Origin: Marisa cornuarietis | Taxonomy: Eukaryota > Mollusca > Gastropoda > Architaenioglossa > Ampullariidae | Reading direction: 5' to 3' | Assembly (NCBI GenBank): GCA_004794655.1 | Contig: SMMW01000003.1 | Coordinates: 19,548,501-19,612,500 of the forward strand | Length of the DNA stretch: 64,000 bases | Part shown: piece by piece, positions 36,230-49,500 of the stretch | Layout of the letters: the number at the start of each line of letters is the position of its first letter | Numbering within the stretch: the stretch's first letter is position 1 | Notes under the pieces: model-generated | The model's database searches: none | What the model was told of the DNA's origin: nothing | What the model saw: the letters and a program-made list of their open reading frames with translations, nothing else | Made by a program: the position numbers and the translations under genes

Positions 36230-36680
36230 GTCTCCGAAAGGATTCGTTTCTGTAATTAAAATATTTGAGTGACAAATACCATCAACAACAAGCTCCAGAC
36301 CTTTACCAACCGATGTCTTCGCCATAATTTGGGAATAAGATGGCCTGAAAAGATCTCCAATAGCAACCTGTGGGAAAGAACTAACCAGAATGCCACTAGT
36401 TAAGACATCAAAAAGCGCAAGTGGGGCTGGATAGGACACACCCTGTGCAAACCAGATGACACCATTGCCAGGCAGGCACTTGACTGGAACTCTCAGGGGA
36501 AGAGGAGAGTTGGGAGGCCAAAACAGACTTGAAAAAGATCAGTAGAGAGCGAGGCAAAAGATGGCGGAACCACATGGGCCCAACTGAGGGGAGGCTGCCC
36601 AAAACCGGGTCCGCTGGCGATGTGTTGTTGCGGCCCTATGCTCCTCGAGGAGTAGCGAGGAATGATGATGAATTAAAATA
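36230..36680 (+). mobile_element. 5'-truncated RTE-like LINE, 3' end
   Basis: Plus-strand fragment homologous to the 3' end of the element at 5043-8200. Across frameshifts it reads the thumb (ISNxxLWERTNQ), KRKWGWIGHTLCKPDD, GRPKQT and the end block gcggccctatgctcctcgag before a short A/T-rich tail at about 36665-36680. About 450 bp remain and it is coding-dead. Confidence 0.8.
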
Positions 36681-36689
36681 TTTATATCG

Positions 36690-37239
36690 CGACAGCTTTG
36701 TGGATGTCTGTTAACGTACATTTTGCAACATTGCTCACTTCCACATTTATAAGGCTCTTTTCACCAACTGTAATTTCGGAATCACGCATCTTTTACCTAC
36801 TTTTTTTTCCAAGCCTGGAAAAGAAGTTCGAGCTTACACTGTTAGCAGTTGTTTGGCTCATCGCGGTGAGTCTTCTGTGCTCTCACTGACTTTCATACCC
36901 TCGATGTAATATTAGGCTCGAGCTGATTAAACACTGGTCATTTATCTGAAATCCCGATACGAAATGTCTACTGCATACCAATGAGTTTGCTTTTAGCACG
37001 AAGTTCTCTCTTCCTATGTCTTACAGCCACAATTTTCCTCTTTCGAGCTTTTAGTCATTTATTATCGGAAAAGCAGATAATACAAAATTTTTCTCCTGCC
37101 TTTTTCTAAATTTACAGTTGTGGCAGTTTATAACACAACAGTGATCTTTTCCACCCTGTTCTCTACGTTCGTATGTCTCGATAAAGACAACTAAATAGGC
37201 AAATAGCTAACAAACTGATCCCCGCTTCCATTATAACCA
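36690..37239. other. Intergenic, no gene seen
   Basis: Short ORF at 36698-36889 only, with no recognised motif; it precedes the tandem duplication unit. Confidence 0.45.
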
Positions 37240-39708
37240 CCGACGAGTGTGTAGTGTGGGTGCGATGAATAATTGATAAAATGATCTCATCATGTCTAAA
37301 GTCTAAATGAATCTCTATCATCGATTCAGAATCGTTCGCTTTGCTTACGCACCCTTAATTTGTTCAGACTTTGCCTTTCAGTGAATTTGTGACCTTATAA
37401 ATTAAACATCCAGAAGTCTCCATGCGTCAAAAAAAAAATGGCGAACAACAAATATCTGGACATTTCCCGGATGTACTCTCGTTTGGATCCGACAACCCAG
37501 GAATGAATATAACTTTTTGTTTACTCTTTACTTTGCGTTGAAATTTGACACAGTTTTTAAAATGTTCTCTTTTAACTCACCTGACTAGACGTTCATTCAG
37601 CCGTGTACGGATGTTTATCCAAAGCAAATTTAAAGGCTAGCGTTTAGGTTTTTCTCAGAGGCCTGTTTTCTGTGGAAAAAGCACGGGGTATATTTTTTGC
37701 GTGATGTGGTGTATTTGGGGTAGATTAAGAGAAAGTAGCATGTCTTACACACGGTGACCCTCACACTCAAGGTTTACATCAGGTTTTCAGTAAGCACCAG
37801 AGACTTATGGTGTTTGAAGTTTTAATCGCTCTTCTCAAGGCAAAAACTATTTATCCCAGTGCACCTGGGATATTAATTATTAATTATATTAATTATATTA
37901 ATGTACTGCACTGGACAGTTATAAGACTAGAATTGCTATAGGCAAGACGGCACATCTGATCTTTTAATTATTATTAATAATAATAAGATGATAATGACGA
38001 CGACGATTACGACAAATTGTGTCTTTTAGATCGAGGAAGAGTGTCCGACGTAAAAAAAAGAAAAGAATTCCAAAGATGATGTTGAACGATAACCATGAAA
38101 TTTGAGTTTGAATTGCTTTTTCTGAAGAAGCCTCGTATAAGACAAGAATCGGAGAGATCGAAAGGGGATATAGACTGAAATGAGCTAAGACAAGTAGGCG
38201 ATAACAAACCTGTGACCTTTTTATATCAGATGCATACCGCTTTATATTTAATTCTGTCTGACACAGAAACTAAATGAAGCTACTTCAAGCCATACATACA
38301 CAACTGACTGGTAGGAATTGCAGAGCGGTTATGCTAGTCTGTTAGTACTCGTCGGGGTGAACAACTATAGACAGCTCCTTGTGAAACTGATGGATAGAAT
38401 CCTAAAGTATTTAGCTTTATTTTACTTGGTAAATTGACGCACGTAACAGCTTCGCTCTTCTTGACAGAAACCAAACTTTTACCGTCCATAGGGGGGTGGT
38501 CACAAGCGATGCTCGAGGCGTCTTTCTCGCCCGACATGGACTTAAAGTAGAGTTGAGAACATAACCAAGGGAAGAGAATGCTGTGGAGAAATGGCTTCTG
38601 TCAGGGTTAGGGCTGCCTGTGTTCTCCCTTTAATAATAATAATAATAACAACAACAACAGCAATAATTAAAAAATAAAAAGAGAAAACGAGAAAGAAGAA
38701 GAGAAGGATACACAGCGCAAATGAAACAAAGACAGCTGAATTTTTAACTTCAGTTTTCTTGTTCTCGTTTCCCGTTATTATTCGTTCCTTATTTTTAAAG
38801 CGGGGATAATCATATTTAACATTTTCAGTTTCTTTCCACTGGTGACTGACATACGATACTCTCCCTGGGTTTGGGTACAATGGTCTTACTTTACGAACAA
38901 CGCAAATGGGTATCAATTTACACCCGTGACAGTGCCCATTCACCATCTGCAAAAGCCTCTTCTTGCTCCAGGTTAATAGCAGACTCATTTTGCATACAAT
39001 ACGTCAGGAATGATTTCCGTCCAATATAAGAAATTGTCTAAATTTGCCAATATGGGACTTGTATCCGATCAAGTTTTGAGAAAGCGGCTGCCACGGTTTT
39101 CTGCAGTCGTCAACTTCTTGGTATGAGAAGTTGTATCTTCTCATACACCACCGAGTCCACAACGAATTCTTTTTGCAGTTAATCATAAGACTTTATTATT
39201 CAGTTTACTTTACACACGAACCTACATCTCTAATGTGTCTGGTTGCGTAATGCAGCAAGTTCATGTTTGTTTGTGCGATCGCTATGGTTAATCTACTAGA
39301 TGGTTGAATGCTAGCTGTAAATTGACTCATTTCTGACAATGTAAATTACTTTCTCTAATTTCTGATTGATAATAAATTGTTCATTTAATTTTAAACTCGG
39401 TCTTTGTTGGGAAGACTCACTGTTGTGCATGTTCACAACATAAACAAACATGTTTGTGGCCTCGCATCGATTACTTGACTTCCTGGTGTTTAGGCTTCTG
39501 ACGGTCACGCAGTTTGTCCTGTTCTTCAAGGACAGCGTACGTTGTTAAGACTAGGATGCGGCTAGACCCCACCCAGAACATTTGCACACGGATGTGGGAA
39601 GCAGTCACGTACGAGGGTTTTACTATCCTGAAAAAGGATGTTTACAATGCACTATGCACAGGCAGACGCTTATAAACCCCAGCTCGCAGTACAAGTAATC
39701 TGTTCACC
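37240..39708 (+). repeat. Upstream part of tandem duplication unit, copy 1
   Basis: Matches 55365-59848 in order. Shared blocks include the agtgtgtagtg...atgaataattg start, the catttaaacatcc...gtctccatg block, gtactgcactggacagt, cttgtgaaactgatggatagaatcct, the gcggctgccacggttttctgcagtcgt block and the whole last 550 bp before the ATG. Copy 2 is longer because of insertions. No gene was seen inside. Confidence 0.8.
39615..39676 (+). promoter_or_regulatory. Proximal promoter of LBP/BPI gene 2
   Basis: TATAAA at 39671-39676 in the shared GACGCTTATAAACCCC context, 38 nt before the ATG. The site equivalent to the gene 1 kappaB-like motif reads GGGTTTTAC (39615-39623), weakening the resemblance. 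Upstream, cagtcacgtacga...atcctgaaaaaggatgtt is shared with gene 3. Confidence 0.55.
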
Positions 39709-40520
39709 ATGTCACAGCCGAAGTTTCTCCTTTTTGTAAGCTGTTACCTGCTGTCGTCTGATCAGGCGGCAACCAATCCTGGATTTCAAGTAAGAATTAC
39801 CAAGCGAGGCCTGGATTACGGTAAGTGACTGGGTGATTAAGCACAGCTTTTATGTAAGTTTGCAAATATGAACTGGGGAGTATAGCGTCGGTCTTGTTTT
39901 CCCCGCCGTCCCATTTCTACAGTAAGTAACATCCATATAAAGGCGTTATAATTTATAATAAATATAATATTTAACGGAAATGGTTAAAGGTTAGGTCGTC
40001 AACATTCAGCAACAACACAGCAATTTTCAAAAACGCTTGCGCTTTCAACTGCTAACATTTGCTGTACCACCTTTACCATTCACGCTTTGTTTAGCATGAT
40101 GAAGCGTAAAGTGCAGGTGATTAGTTGCTCACTTAATTGATGAGATGTTCTTCGGCCGCGTCAGGTTCTGAACAGGTGAGCCATGGTGGCTTCATTTTTC
40201 AAAAACTATTATTTCTTTTTTTTACGATTTTGAGTTTGAGGTGTAATGGAGTGCTACAAATGGAATCTTTAGTGCGCGACGTGCTGATACTGTCCATATG
40301 GTCTTTAAAGACCTGCAATAGTCAGTTTTGGGTACAAAAAGCTTTAACAAGAAATAAACAATGCAGAAAATTTTACCACATTTCTGTAAGAAACTAATTG
40401 AAGCTTAATCTTATTTTCGACTCCGGCTAGCCTTTGAGAAGAAGGAAACTTAAAATTATCGAAACTGGATGCAACTGTAGAAGTAGGAAAACACAACACA
40501 TAGTCCTCTTTCTCTTTCTC

Positions 40521-40590
<70 letters not shown>

Positions 40591-43500
40591 TCACGCGCAC
40601 GCACGCACACAGAGGTAGGGAGCGAGAGAGGGTGAATGAGAAGAGTCTAACGTGGCTACAACACTGAACCGAGTCCAAGGATAATAAGCAGGCTCTCTCT
40701 CATGTGTTGTTTCCTTCCCAGCCGGGAGGTTACCAGGGTACATTGTTTTTAACGTTTGAGACCCAATCTTTACATCAGTACTATAAATCTGTTCAGCTTC
40801 TTGTCAGTGAACAGAACTTTGAACTATGTTCTGGGGGCAGACTAGCACAAAGATGGGAAGAATATCGACATAAATGTTGGCATAAAAATTCATGCAGTAC
40901 TTATGCTACGTTGTTATTATCATTGGATGTTAGCATATATTTTTAATAAGGGTTCCTTTTTATATACAGTTAGTAGTTGACTTAAGACCTATGCGACTTT
41001 TGACTTTACGACCACCACTATGAATGACATGTCTCACCTGTTGCAGAATCACTATACAGTATTTCTCTGTTCCTGTTACTTGATGCCTTTTGTTTTCTGT
41101 TTCGTCCTCAGTACTGTCGTTTTCTTTCGTCCCCTTTGTTCTGTGTCTACTTAGTCCACGTCTCTTCCTCGTTTTAAGCGCTAAGAGCATGCTCTCTATG
41201 AGTGTGAATATGCGCTATAAAAATCTTCACTATTATTATTATTATTATTATTTCTGACCATGAATGGAAAATTGTGATAAAATAGGACAAATCTGATAAT
41301 AAAAATGAGCCAATAAAATGAAATAAGGAACAAAGAAATTGTTTCTAAAATACCATATGGCTTAAAGATGATTACAATATGATTCCCCAGCATAATATAC
41401 TGATGGCAATTTAATATGCCCGACTTACGACCAGATCAAGTTACGACCGGTTTGTCGTAACCTAACGCGGTCGTAGGTCGACGACTACCTGTATTACAGG
41501 CTGACTCAAAACTGAGCCATTTTGAGCTACACTTTCTGACGTTTATTACATGTTATATTACAGCAAACGTTCTGACGTTTATTATATGTCATGTTACAGC
41601 AAACGAGAATGCTTTGAGAACCCTGGTGGCCGAGCTTCCGTCGAGAAACATCCCTGATCAGTCTGGCAGTTCTGGTATTCTTGGATATTCTCTTTCTCAG
41701 TAAGAGACAATAACAACGATTACAAATATCAGCTTCGATAAGTATGCGTCACGATAAACGAAAATTAATATTGAACATACAGTAAAATAAATATTGAACA
41801 TACGATACAATTAAAATTGAACATACAATACAATTAATATTGAAATACAATAATGCCTTTATGAATGATATTCATCAGTTATAAAGAAAACCCCGTTGTT
41901 ATATAAATTACATCAATGCATTACAACATTTACAAGAGTAATCTTTCTATACTCTAAAAAAGTTTGTCGTTATAGTATGCAAATACTCGTGTTTCGTTTT
42001 TTAAAGGATTCGAATACCAAGCGTGCAGGCACCTAGCAGCACAATCACCCTCGGTACTGGCAATGGCTTGACGTGGTCAGCTTCAAATGTTGGCCTCACT
42101 GTACAAGCTAGCTGGAGAGTCAGGACCACGGGATGGTTAGTAAATATTAATTAACAGTAACATTAGAACTCTTTGGTATGCTGTTGGCTCTAGACCTTTG
42201 GCCAAAATGGTATTTCCTTATTAATGGCCGAACAATGTTTCTTGCGTAGGATTAAGGTTTCCACATCTGGGACTGTAGAGGCGACGTTATCTGGCATCGA
42301 TTTTGGTATCACAGTCAACGTTGGTAAGTTGTCATCAATGTATAGTGTTAAAATGCTGTCATTAATAAAGTGTAATCGGTGTTAGCATTGAGTCATCTCA
42401 ACAGAGCTAATACTACCATCCGTTCCTGTGTTTCTGCAGGACCGATGTCATTATTAATGTTATTATAGTGCGAGTTTTCATTATTGGTAATGCCACTTTC
42501 AGTAATATTGATCATATTGAATATACTGTCATCAGCCATGACTAACGTTATACTGACAAAATGCGATAAGCTAGGCAGAATTAAAAACAATATTTAATCA
42601 ACAGTGTGACAGAGCGTATGGTGATATATATATATATATATTGTTACACATCAACAGGCCCAAGTTACTTTTCTTTTTATCATCAACAGTAACTTTTTAA
42701 AAATTGAAATTATCATTACATTTTGCTTTGTATCATCAGGCCAAGACGCAAATGGCAGACCATCCATAAGCTCTGCAGGATGTCGAAGCAGCATCCGCAG
42801 TGTTTCCTTGCGCATACGTGGAACCCTAGCTTTTGTCCTCAATTTGTTTAAGAGACTGATAGAGAGAAAAGTCAGAGACATAATTCCTGGACTGCTGTGC
42901 AATGAAGTCACAAAACTGGTCAATGTAAATGCACAAACAGAGATACAGAAACTAAAAGGTTTGTTATAAACGCTTCATAAAACAAGGATTCAGTAGATTT
43001 AGTAGATTTAGAAGTTTACCAGGATACATTATTACAAGAATCTGACAAAACATGTCTCTTGGAAGTGAGAGATCTGAGATGAAAATGAAAGTACAAGTGC
43101 AACTTTAATGATTACAAGCGCAAAAATCTCCTCCAAGATGATGACACATTCATACGATAATTTGGGGAGGATCGTGGTTAGTGCGCTCAATGTATGAAGC
43201 GTACGTTTCGTTGTTTCAAGAACACCTCCGGCCTTTGGCTGAAAACATCTCCCTACTACACACCCAGTAGAAATGGGTAGCTGACATAGCAGAGAAGGTA
43301 AAGGCAGCAGGAGGAGATACTTGGAGATATTGTGCCCCTATGCTATTTGACTCAATCTTCTCTGATGCCATTTTATCTTCTTTTTGAGAAGTGAGGGGAG
43401 GGAATGAAGAAAGGTACACGTGGCTTGAACTAAATTATAGAACGGGTGACACATGCGAGTCTGTGAAGGTGGTAGCCACAGCTAGAACAATGTTCTGTTA

Positions 43501-46500
43501 AATGATGCGTTGCCGAAACATGCAGCTTACTTAAGGGACTTCACAAAGCACACCAGTTACTTCCAGGGACTGTATTTATGGACACCGGTAATTTACTCAT
43601 ACGTAAAATTGCGCTAATGTGGATAGGTAACCAGCTGATTAAGCTACCCCGACACGCAAACTCCCGATTCACGAACCACCGAAGAGGGAAATTACCTAAT
43701 CTGTCAGTACAGAGTAAATTCCCGGAAAACGGGAGGCATTACTCTGGTGTTTTTGGATCAGAGAGTGAGGTGTAAAACAACAAAAACAAGGAACATTAAA
43801 GTCTAAAAAGAAAGCAAGAAGCTAGGGAAAGTTATTATTAAGACCAAATGATGTTCCTCGAGCACGAATTAGATAAAAAAAATTCATTCGGAAACAAATG
43901 ACCAGCAGAGAAAACCGAACGGCTCCAAGTTGAATGCAACGCTGCTTCATTTTTATGGCGTCTGCTTTTCTCAGATTAAAAGTCAAATGTAAAAGATATT
44001 TACCGAAGAGTTAAGTACCATAGGTCCAGTTTATTTATTAGGTCTTGAAAGATTTCAGTGGTCGTCTCGGTTGAACTACGTCAATCACGATCTCTGCAAT
44101 ATTCACCCTAGATGGGAAAATATCGAAAGGAACTCCTCTGATGAAATATCGGCTGGTAAAACGATTTGGGTAGCCTATCCTGAAGCCATGACTACGGGGT
44201 CTGAGCCAGTCTCCGGTTAGGCGATCTACACGGCTCGTATAGGGTAGCAGGGTTCATATTCATAAAGCTCGACAGGGCTCATGTTCACGAAGCACGTTAG
44301 GCGCCATTTTTTTTACTACGGGAGTGGGGTCGGATAGGGATAATTAAACACTTTTTTTGTCATCTGGACAACACACAATCAAAGGTCCATATATTTTATT
44401 CCGATGCCGGCAAGGAACTCTCCAACTCTCAGGCACTGAGCAAACACATTGCCTCTCTTCAATAAAACTCATCTTTGCTTTCAGAGTGGGACGTTCGTCC
44501 CGTCTCTGCCCTCTCTCCAACTCGTTCCCTCTTCCCGCCTGCTGACCCTCGATCTGATCATCATCTCTAACTTCTATCCACTGTTACTATGCGGTTTCCT
44601 CCCATCTCTCCATGCACACGCCCTCGGCCACCGCTACGGTGAGTCCTCTTACCGCATCCCACTGACATGCTCATCTACCCCGGCTTCCTCCGTAATCATT
44701 CAGCCGGTCAAGGAACGGCAATAATGTCCTGGACTGCCAAGGTCTGTCTGTGTGCATGTATGGGCGTATTTGCTTGTATTTGTATGTGTGCATCGTCTCA
44801 TCCTACCTTACTAACATCTTTATGAAATACATGCTAATAATACATTGAATTTGCATAGCGCCATATCCCGGTCCCATGAACAGAGTTATGGCGCTTTACA
44901 ATATATATATATATATATATTAGGCTAAGGAGAAGACTGCATCAGATATAGTAATACTTAGATTTTGAGATGCTGATTATTGTGTTGCAGTCACCACACC
45001 CCTGTTGGGGGATCGTTTTCTCCTGGACTACCGCCTGATCTCTCCCCCATCCTTCACTTCACTTTATCTGCAGACATACCACAAGGTCAGTTTTTAATGA
45101 TATATAAAATCTGGACAAAAACAAAAACTGCAGATGGTTTTATGTAGAGTGTATACAAGCAATCCGTGAAGCACGAAGGTGTTCGAGGAAATTTAGATAA
45201 ACAGACAATGTTGGTGACAGTGGAAAATACGTAGTAAACACATCGGTGTCTAAACAGTACGAAATAAAGAAAATCAGTATAAAGGAGATTTGTTGAGAAG
45301 GCTCTCAACACTAGCAACCCACAAGTTTTGGAAGGAAGCAAAACCAGTCTGCAAACAGTTTAACCCTTTAAATATTACAGACAACATATGTTTTTCAAGG
45401 AAGCTTAGAGGAGGGTGAATGGGATAATGAGACCTTGGTAGATGTAATATGTCTACCAGGGATTGTAGATTATCCAGTTACCTCATCTATAGCAATTAGA
45501 GTTATAAAGTACTTAAAACGAAATAAGGCTCCTGTACCTGATGGAATACATGCAGAAATGTTAAAAGCCTTTTAGGCTATATACTAGTGTTTCTATGGAA
45601 GTTATTTTGACAATATAGAGAGTACCCAAAAGCTTGGAGGGATGCAACAATGATCCGAATTTTTAAAACAGGGAACAGAGATAGCCCAGACAATTATAGC
45701 AGGTTTTAACTAATTAGTATTGAAAGTAAAATGTTTGCACATATTCTAAACTTGAGATAAAGTGGGCAGAGGAAATCCAGAAGTGACTGACAATGACATT
45801 CATAGCATCTAACTTATTCTAAATGTATAATACATGTCCTTTTACTGTTGTTCGCGGATGATATATTTGCATCATACTCTATTGCTGGCGTCTGAAAACA
45901 GACTATTTAAAATGAATATTTTGATGACCGTGAACTTTTGTCACCAGCAAATCCTTAGGAAGGCATCCCGTATCCTCTCTATTTCTGATCATGTGTTGAC
46001 ATGTGAGTTCTCACTTTTGCGGTCTTGGCTGTAGGTACGCGATGCTTGTATGCAAAACCAATTGTCACCGCAATTCATTCATTCCACGTGCCATTCACCT
46101 GATTAACTCTACTGGCCGTGATCTTGTACTAACCTGAGGTGACCTCAGGTCACCAACTGTATCTACTGTTGCTGGAAATGTGTGTGTGTGTGTGTGTGCG
46201 TGCGCGCGCGCTCGCTCGCGAGAAATTAATTCATTATGTATATGTATTATCTCTTTTGGAACAGCTTTCTTATAGGTAGTTTTGCGACGTCATAACAAAA
46301 ATGGCTTACCTGTAGGCGGAGCTATGCAAATTAGTGACGTCACTATTACGTCACTCATCTTCTGCTCTCTCTCCTTGCTAAACTCCCCTGATATCGTCTC
46401 CTTCATCTTCTTCGAATCCTTCCTCCAATTATTCCGAGAAATAATATCCAGAAATGAACAAAATTTTTCCTGAAGTCGCCTTCCCTATCTTCTTCGAATC

Positions 46501-49500
46501 CTTCCTCCACTTTTTCCGAGAAATAATATCCAAAAATATACAGAAGTCTTCGACTAAACTCAACACAAACAACCTTAATTGTCACTTCTGCATCCATCCT
46601 AAACTTCTTTCTGCTATATTTTCCAGACTCTGCACCTCTAAACCTTTCCTTGAATTCCACAATTGCACCACAAATTTTCGCAAAATTTCCACGCACACTC
46701 GCCATCTTCAATCCTCTCGAATTTCTATCGTCCGCTCACATCAAATCAAAACTTTTCCCGCGCCAAATATCACATGACTAAAACCAGCCAGTAATTTAAC
46801 GACTAAAACCAGCCAATAATTTAACACAACTCCATGTCAATCACCATCACGTCACTCGACTAGTCCTCAACATTTGTCCTCTACAATAAAACCTACCCCA
46901 CACCCATAACCCTAACCCAAACCCTAACCCCACTTCATAAATCACACACAACACCAACCAATGCCCAACCTCACACCCCTCTCAAATATCGATCCTACCC
47001 GGTCTCCCCTCCCACAAAATAGCACAGGCCGCCGTGACCTAGTAAAACCACCTATATGAAAGTTCTGCCTCTCTTTTATATCCTGTATATGTATGAGCAC
47101 TATCTGGCATTGTTCTTGAGGATGAATTAAGTTGTATTGTATAACCAGTCAGAGTCATGGTATAACAGCCAAGAAAGGATAGATGTTGTTAACATCCAAA
47201 AGTATGTCTCAGCTTTTACACCCAAACTCCCACTCTTTCAAACTGTGGAGGATCTCACAGACAAAGCCAAACTTAGATCCTGTTGGCGAATGCCTGTGAA
47301 AATTCCTGTCTTCTGGAACCATTTTAGTCGGTCTACTGTCAACACGACTCGAATGAGACTGCTCTGGTCAAGGGTGGTGAACAACTTGCTGTTTGCTTTT
47401 GACAACGGTCAAATATCAGTCCTGTGACCATCAATATCGACAAGTGGAAATGTTTAGATGTGAAATATATTAATGTTTGAAAAATTGTTGATGGTCTTCA
47501 GCAGACTGGCATACACCAAGTGCTAAGAATTTTGCCATCAGGTGCACCCCACCAGAAAAGACTCCTCATAAAAAGCTATCACTTTTAGACACCCTTGGAA
47601 GCTTCTTGATAGCTCCCTGATAATTTCTTTGCTCAGAATATAAATGACAGACATATTTTCAAATAAAGAGCGTTTGAAGAAAATAATATTTTACATTTTC
47701 CAGGGGGAGATTACATGGGCAGCCAGCCCAAGCCCACCACCCTTCTCCCCACAGCCAATCCCATCATCAGAAGACAGCAGCAAAATGGCATACTTGTGGA
47801 TTGCTGAGTATCTGCCTCAGTCTTTAGCATACGCTGCACAGAGAAATGGATTTTTGCGCTACAATCTTACTGGCCAAAATGTGAGTTGCAGCTGGAAAAT
47901 GAAGGCATGTCAGTAAAAACACCCAAATGAGCGTTTAACTAAGAATGATGTAGCCAAAAGATATGGAAATGAGAAGTTAAGCATAGAATTATTTAACTGA
48001 TGTAAAAAGGTAGGAACATACTGTGTGATAGGCTGGTCTCCACTGAAGTGGTGCAGATCATGGCATGTGCCAGTAACTTGTCATGTGGTACAAATTGCAA
48101 ACCAGTGACCAGCGCTGTGATACACAACACAGTTTATGCAAATTACAAGTATTGTAGTAGATGTCTTTTTAACTAAAGTGTGTGTTAATGTATTTATTTA
48201 GCTTCAACCTGGGAACAAGACTTTCTTGGATGCCACATGCAGTGGCTTGAGGTTCTGTATCGGCGAGCTGTTTCCAGCTGTAAGTGATTTCTCGATGCTT
48301 GTAGATGCAGCCTTCTAATGTTCTCTGAATGATGCTGACACAATCATGTGCTTATATCAACCATTTCAGCTATGAGTATATCTATACCATGTACTGGTAC
48401 CCCCTTAAATATGAAACTTTTGTTTAGAAAATCTGTAAGAAAGAAAAATTCTTGAAAGTAAAGTGAATACTTTGTTGATATTAACATAGTATCTGGATGG
48501 GTTTAGAGTTGTAGTTGTGGCAATAGTGTGCTAACTGCAGATGAGAACTTTATGGATTTGACACTGACTTGAGTTGGTAACTGGAGGCTTCCTCTCTTTA
48601 ATCAGGAAAGGTAAGATAACACCGAAAAGGTAGTGCTCTGCCTTGCACATCATACATAAGACAGTGGCTGCTTGGTTTGTTTGCTATGATATTTGTGGAA
48701 ACTGATTTACGGTTTTTAGATATGCTGGCGGGTTTTAATTAAAAACAAGCAGATATAATGAAGAATTGAGTTTCAGTATTTGGAGTTTACGATGCGTTCA
48801 GTAATGGATCTATTTTAAATACCACTTAACAATGGAGTGAAGCCAAGTTGTGTTTCAGTTATATAGCATGCTTCACCCACATAGTGTGTCTCAGTGTTTA
48901 GTACTTGTATTCATGTGAAGTGTCAAAATTCATATGCATCTCTCTAAAAATAATCACAATCTGAATAACATGGTTGACATTGTACTATAGCATTTAACTG
49001 CCCACAGATTGGTGAGAAGTACCCCAACAGCAAGGTGGAGCTGCGCATGAGTTCATCTCAGATGCCTGTTGTCAAGATGACATCAGGTTCACTGGGTGCT
49101 AGCTTTACAGGGAACATTGATTTCTATGCCCACACACCTAGTGGACAAGTCGCCTTTTTATTCAATCTTAATGTTGTAAGTAAAACGTTTAATGCACTAC
49201 AAATAAAAGTTTGCACTTTGTTTGTTACATATAGATAATAACTAAAACATGTATCACCTTCAGCAAGATTTTAACATGTTTGAAGGGAATAGGGGTTTGT
49301 TTTTGAGTTAAAACCCATGAAAACAAGTACACCGCATGTTCTGACTTATTCAGCATGAAATGAAAGTGTATGATCATCACATTTTCAGCTATTGTGCATT
49401 GAAACAAACTACCTTCCATTTTACATTTGTAGCTTAAATTCAAATTATACTAGCTTAAAAAATTCAAATGTGCACAAAAGGACTATTATATCCCATTGTA

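Noticed and set aside
38334..38537. 67-codon minus-strand ORF in the upstream duplication unit
   Set aside because: The corresponding region of the second unit (56500-56700) does not keep the frame, so there is no sign of coding selection.
46890..46940. cccataaccctaacccaaaccctaacccc, resembling telomeric (CCCTAA)n
   Set aside because: Only two or three irregular units inside an intron; too short and imperfect to call an interstitial telomere.
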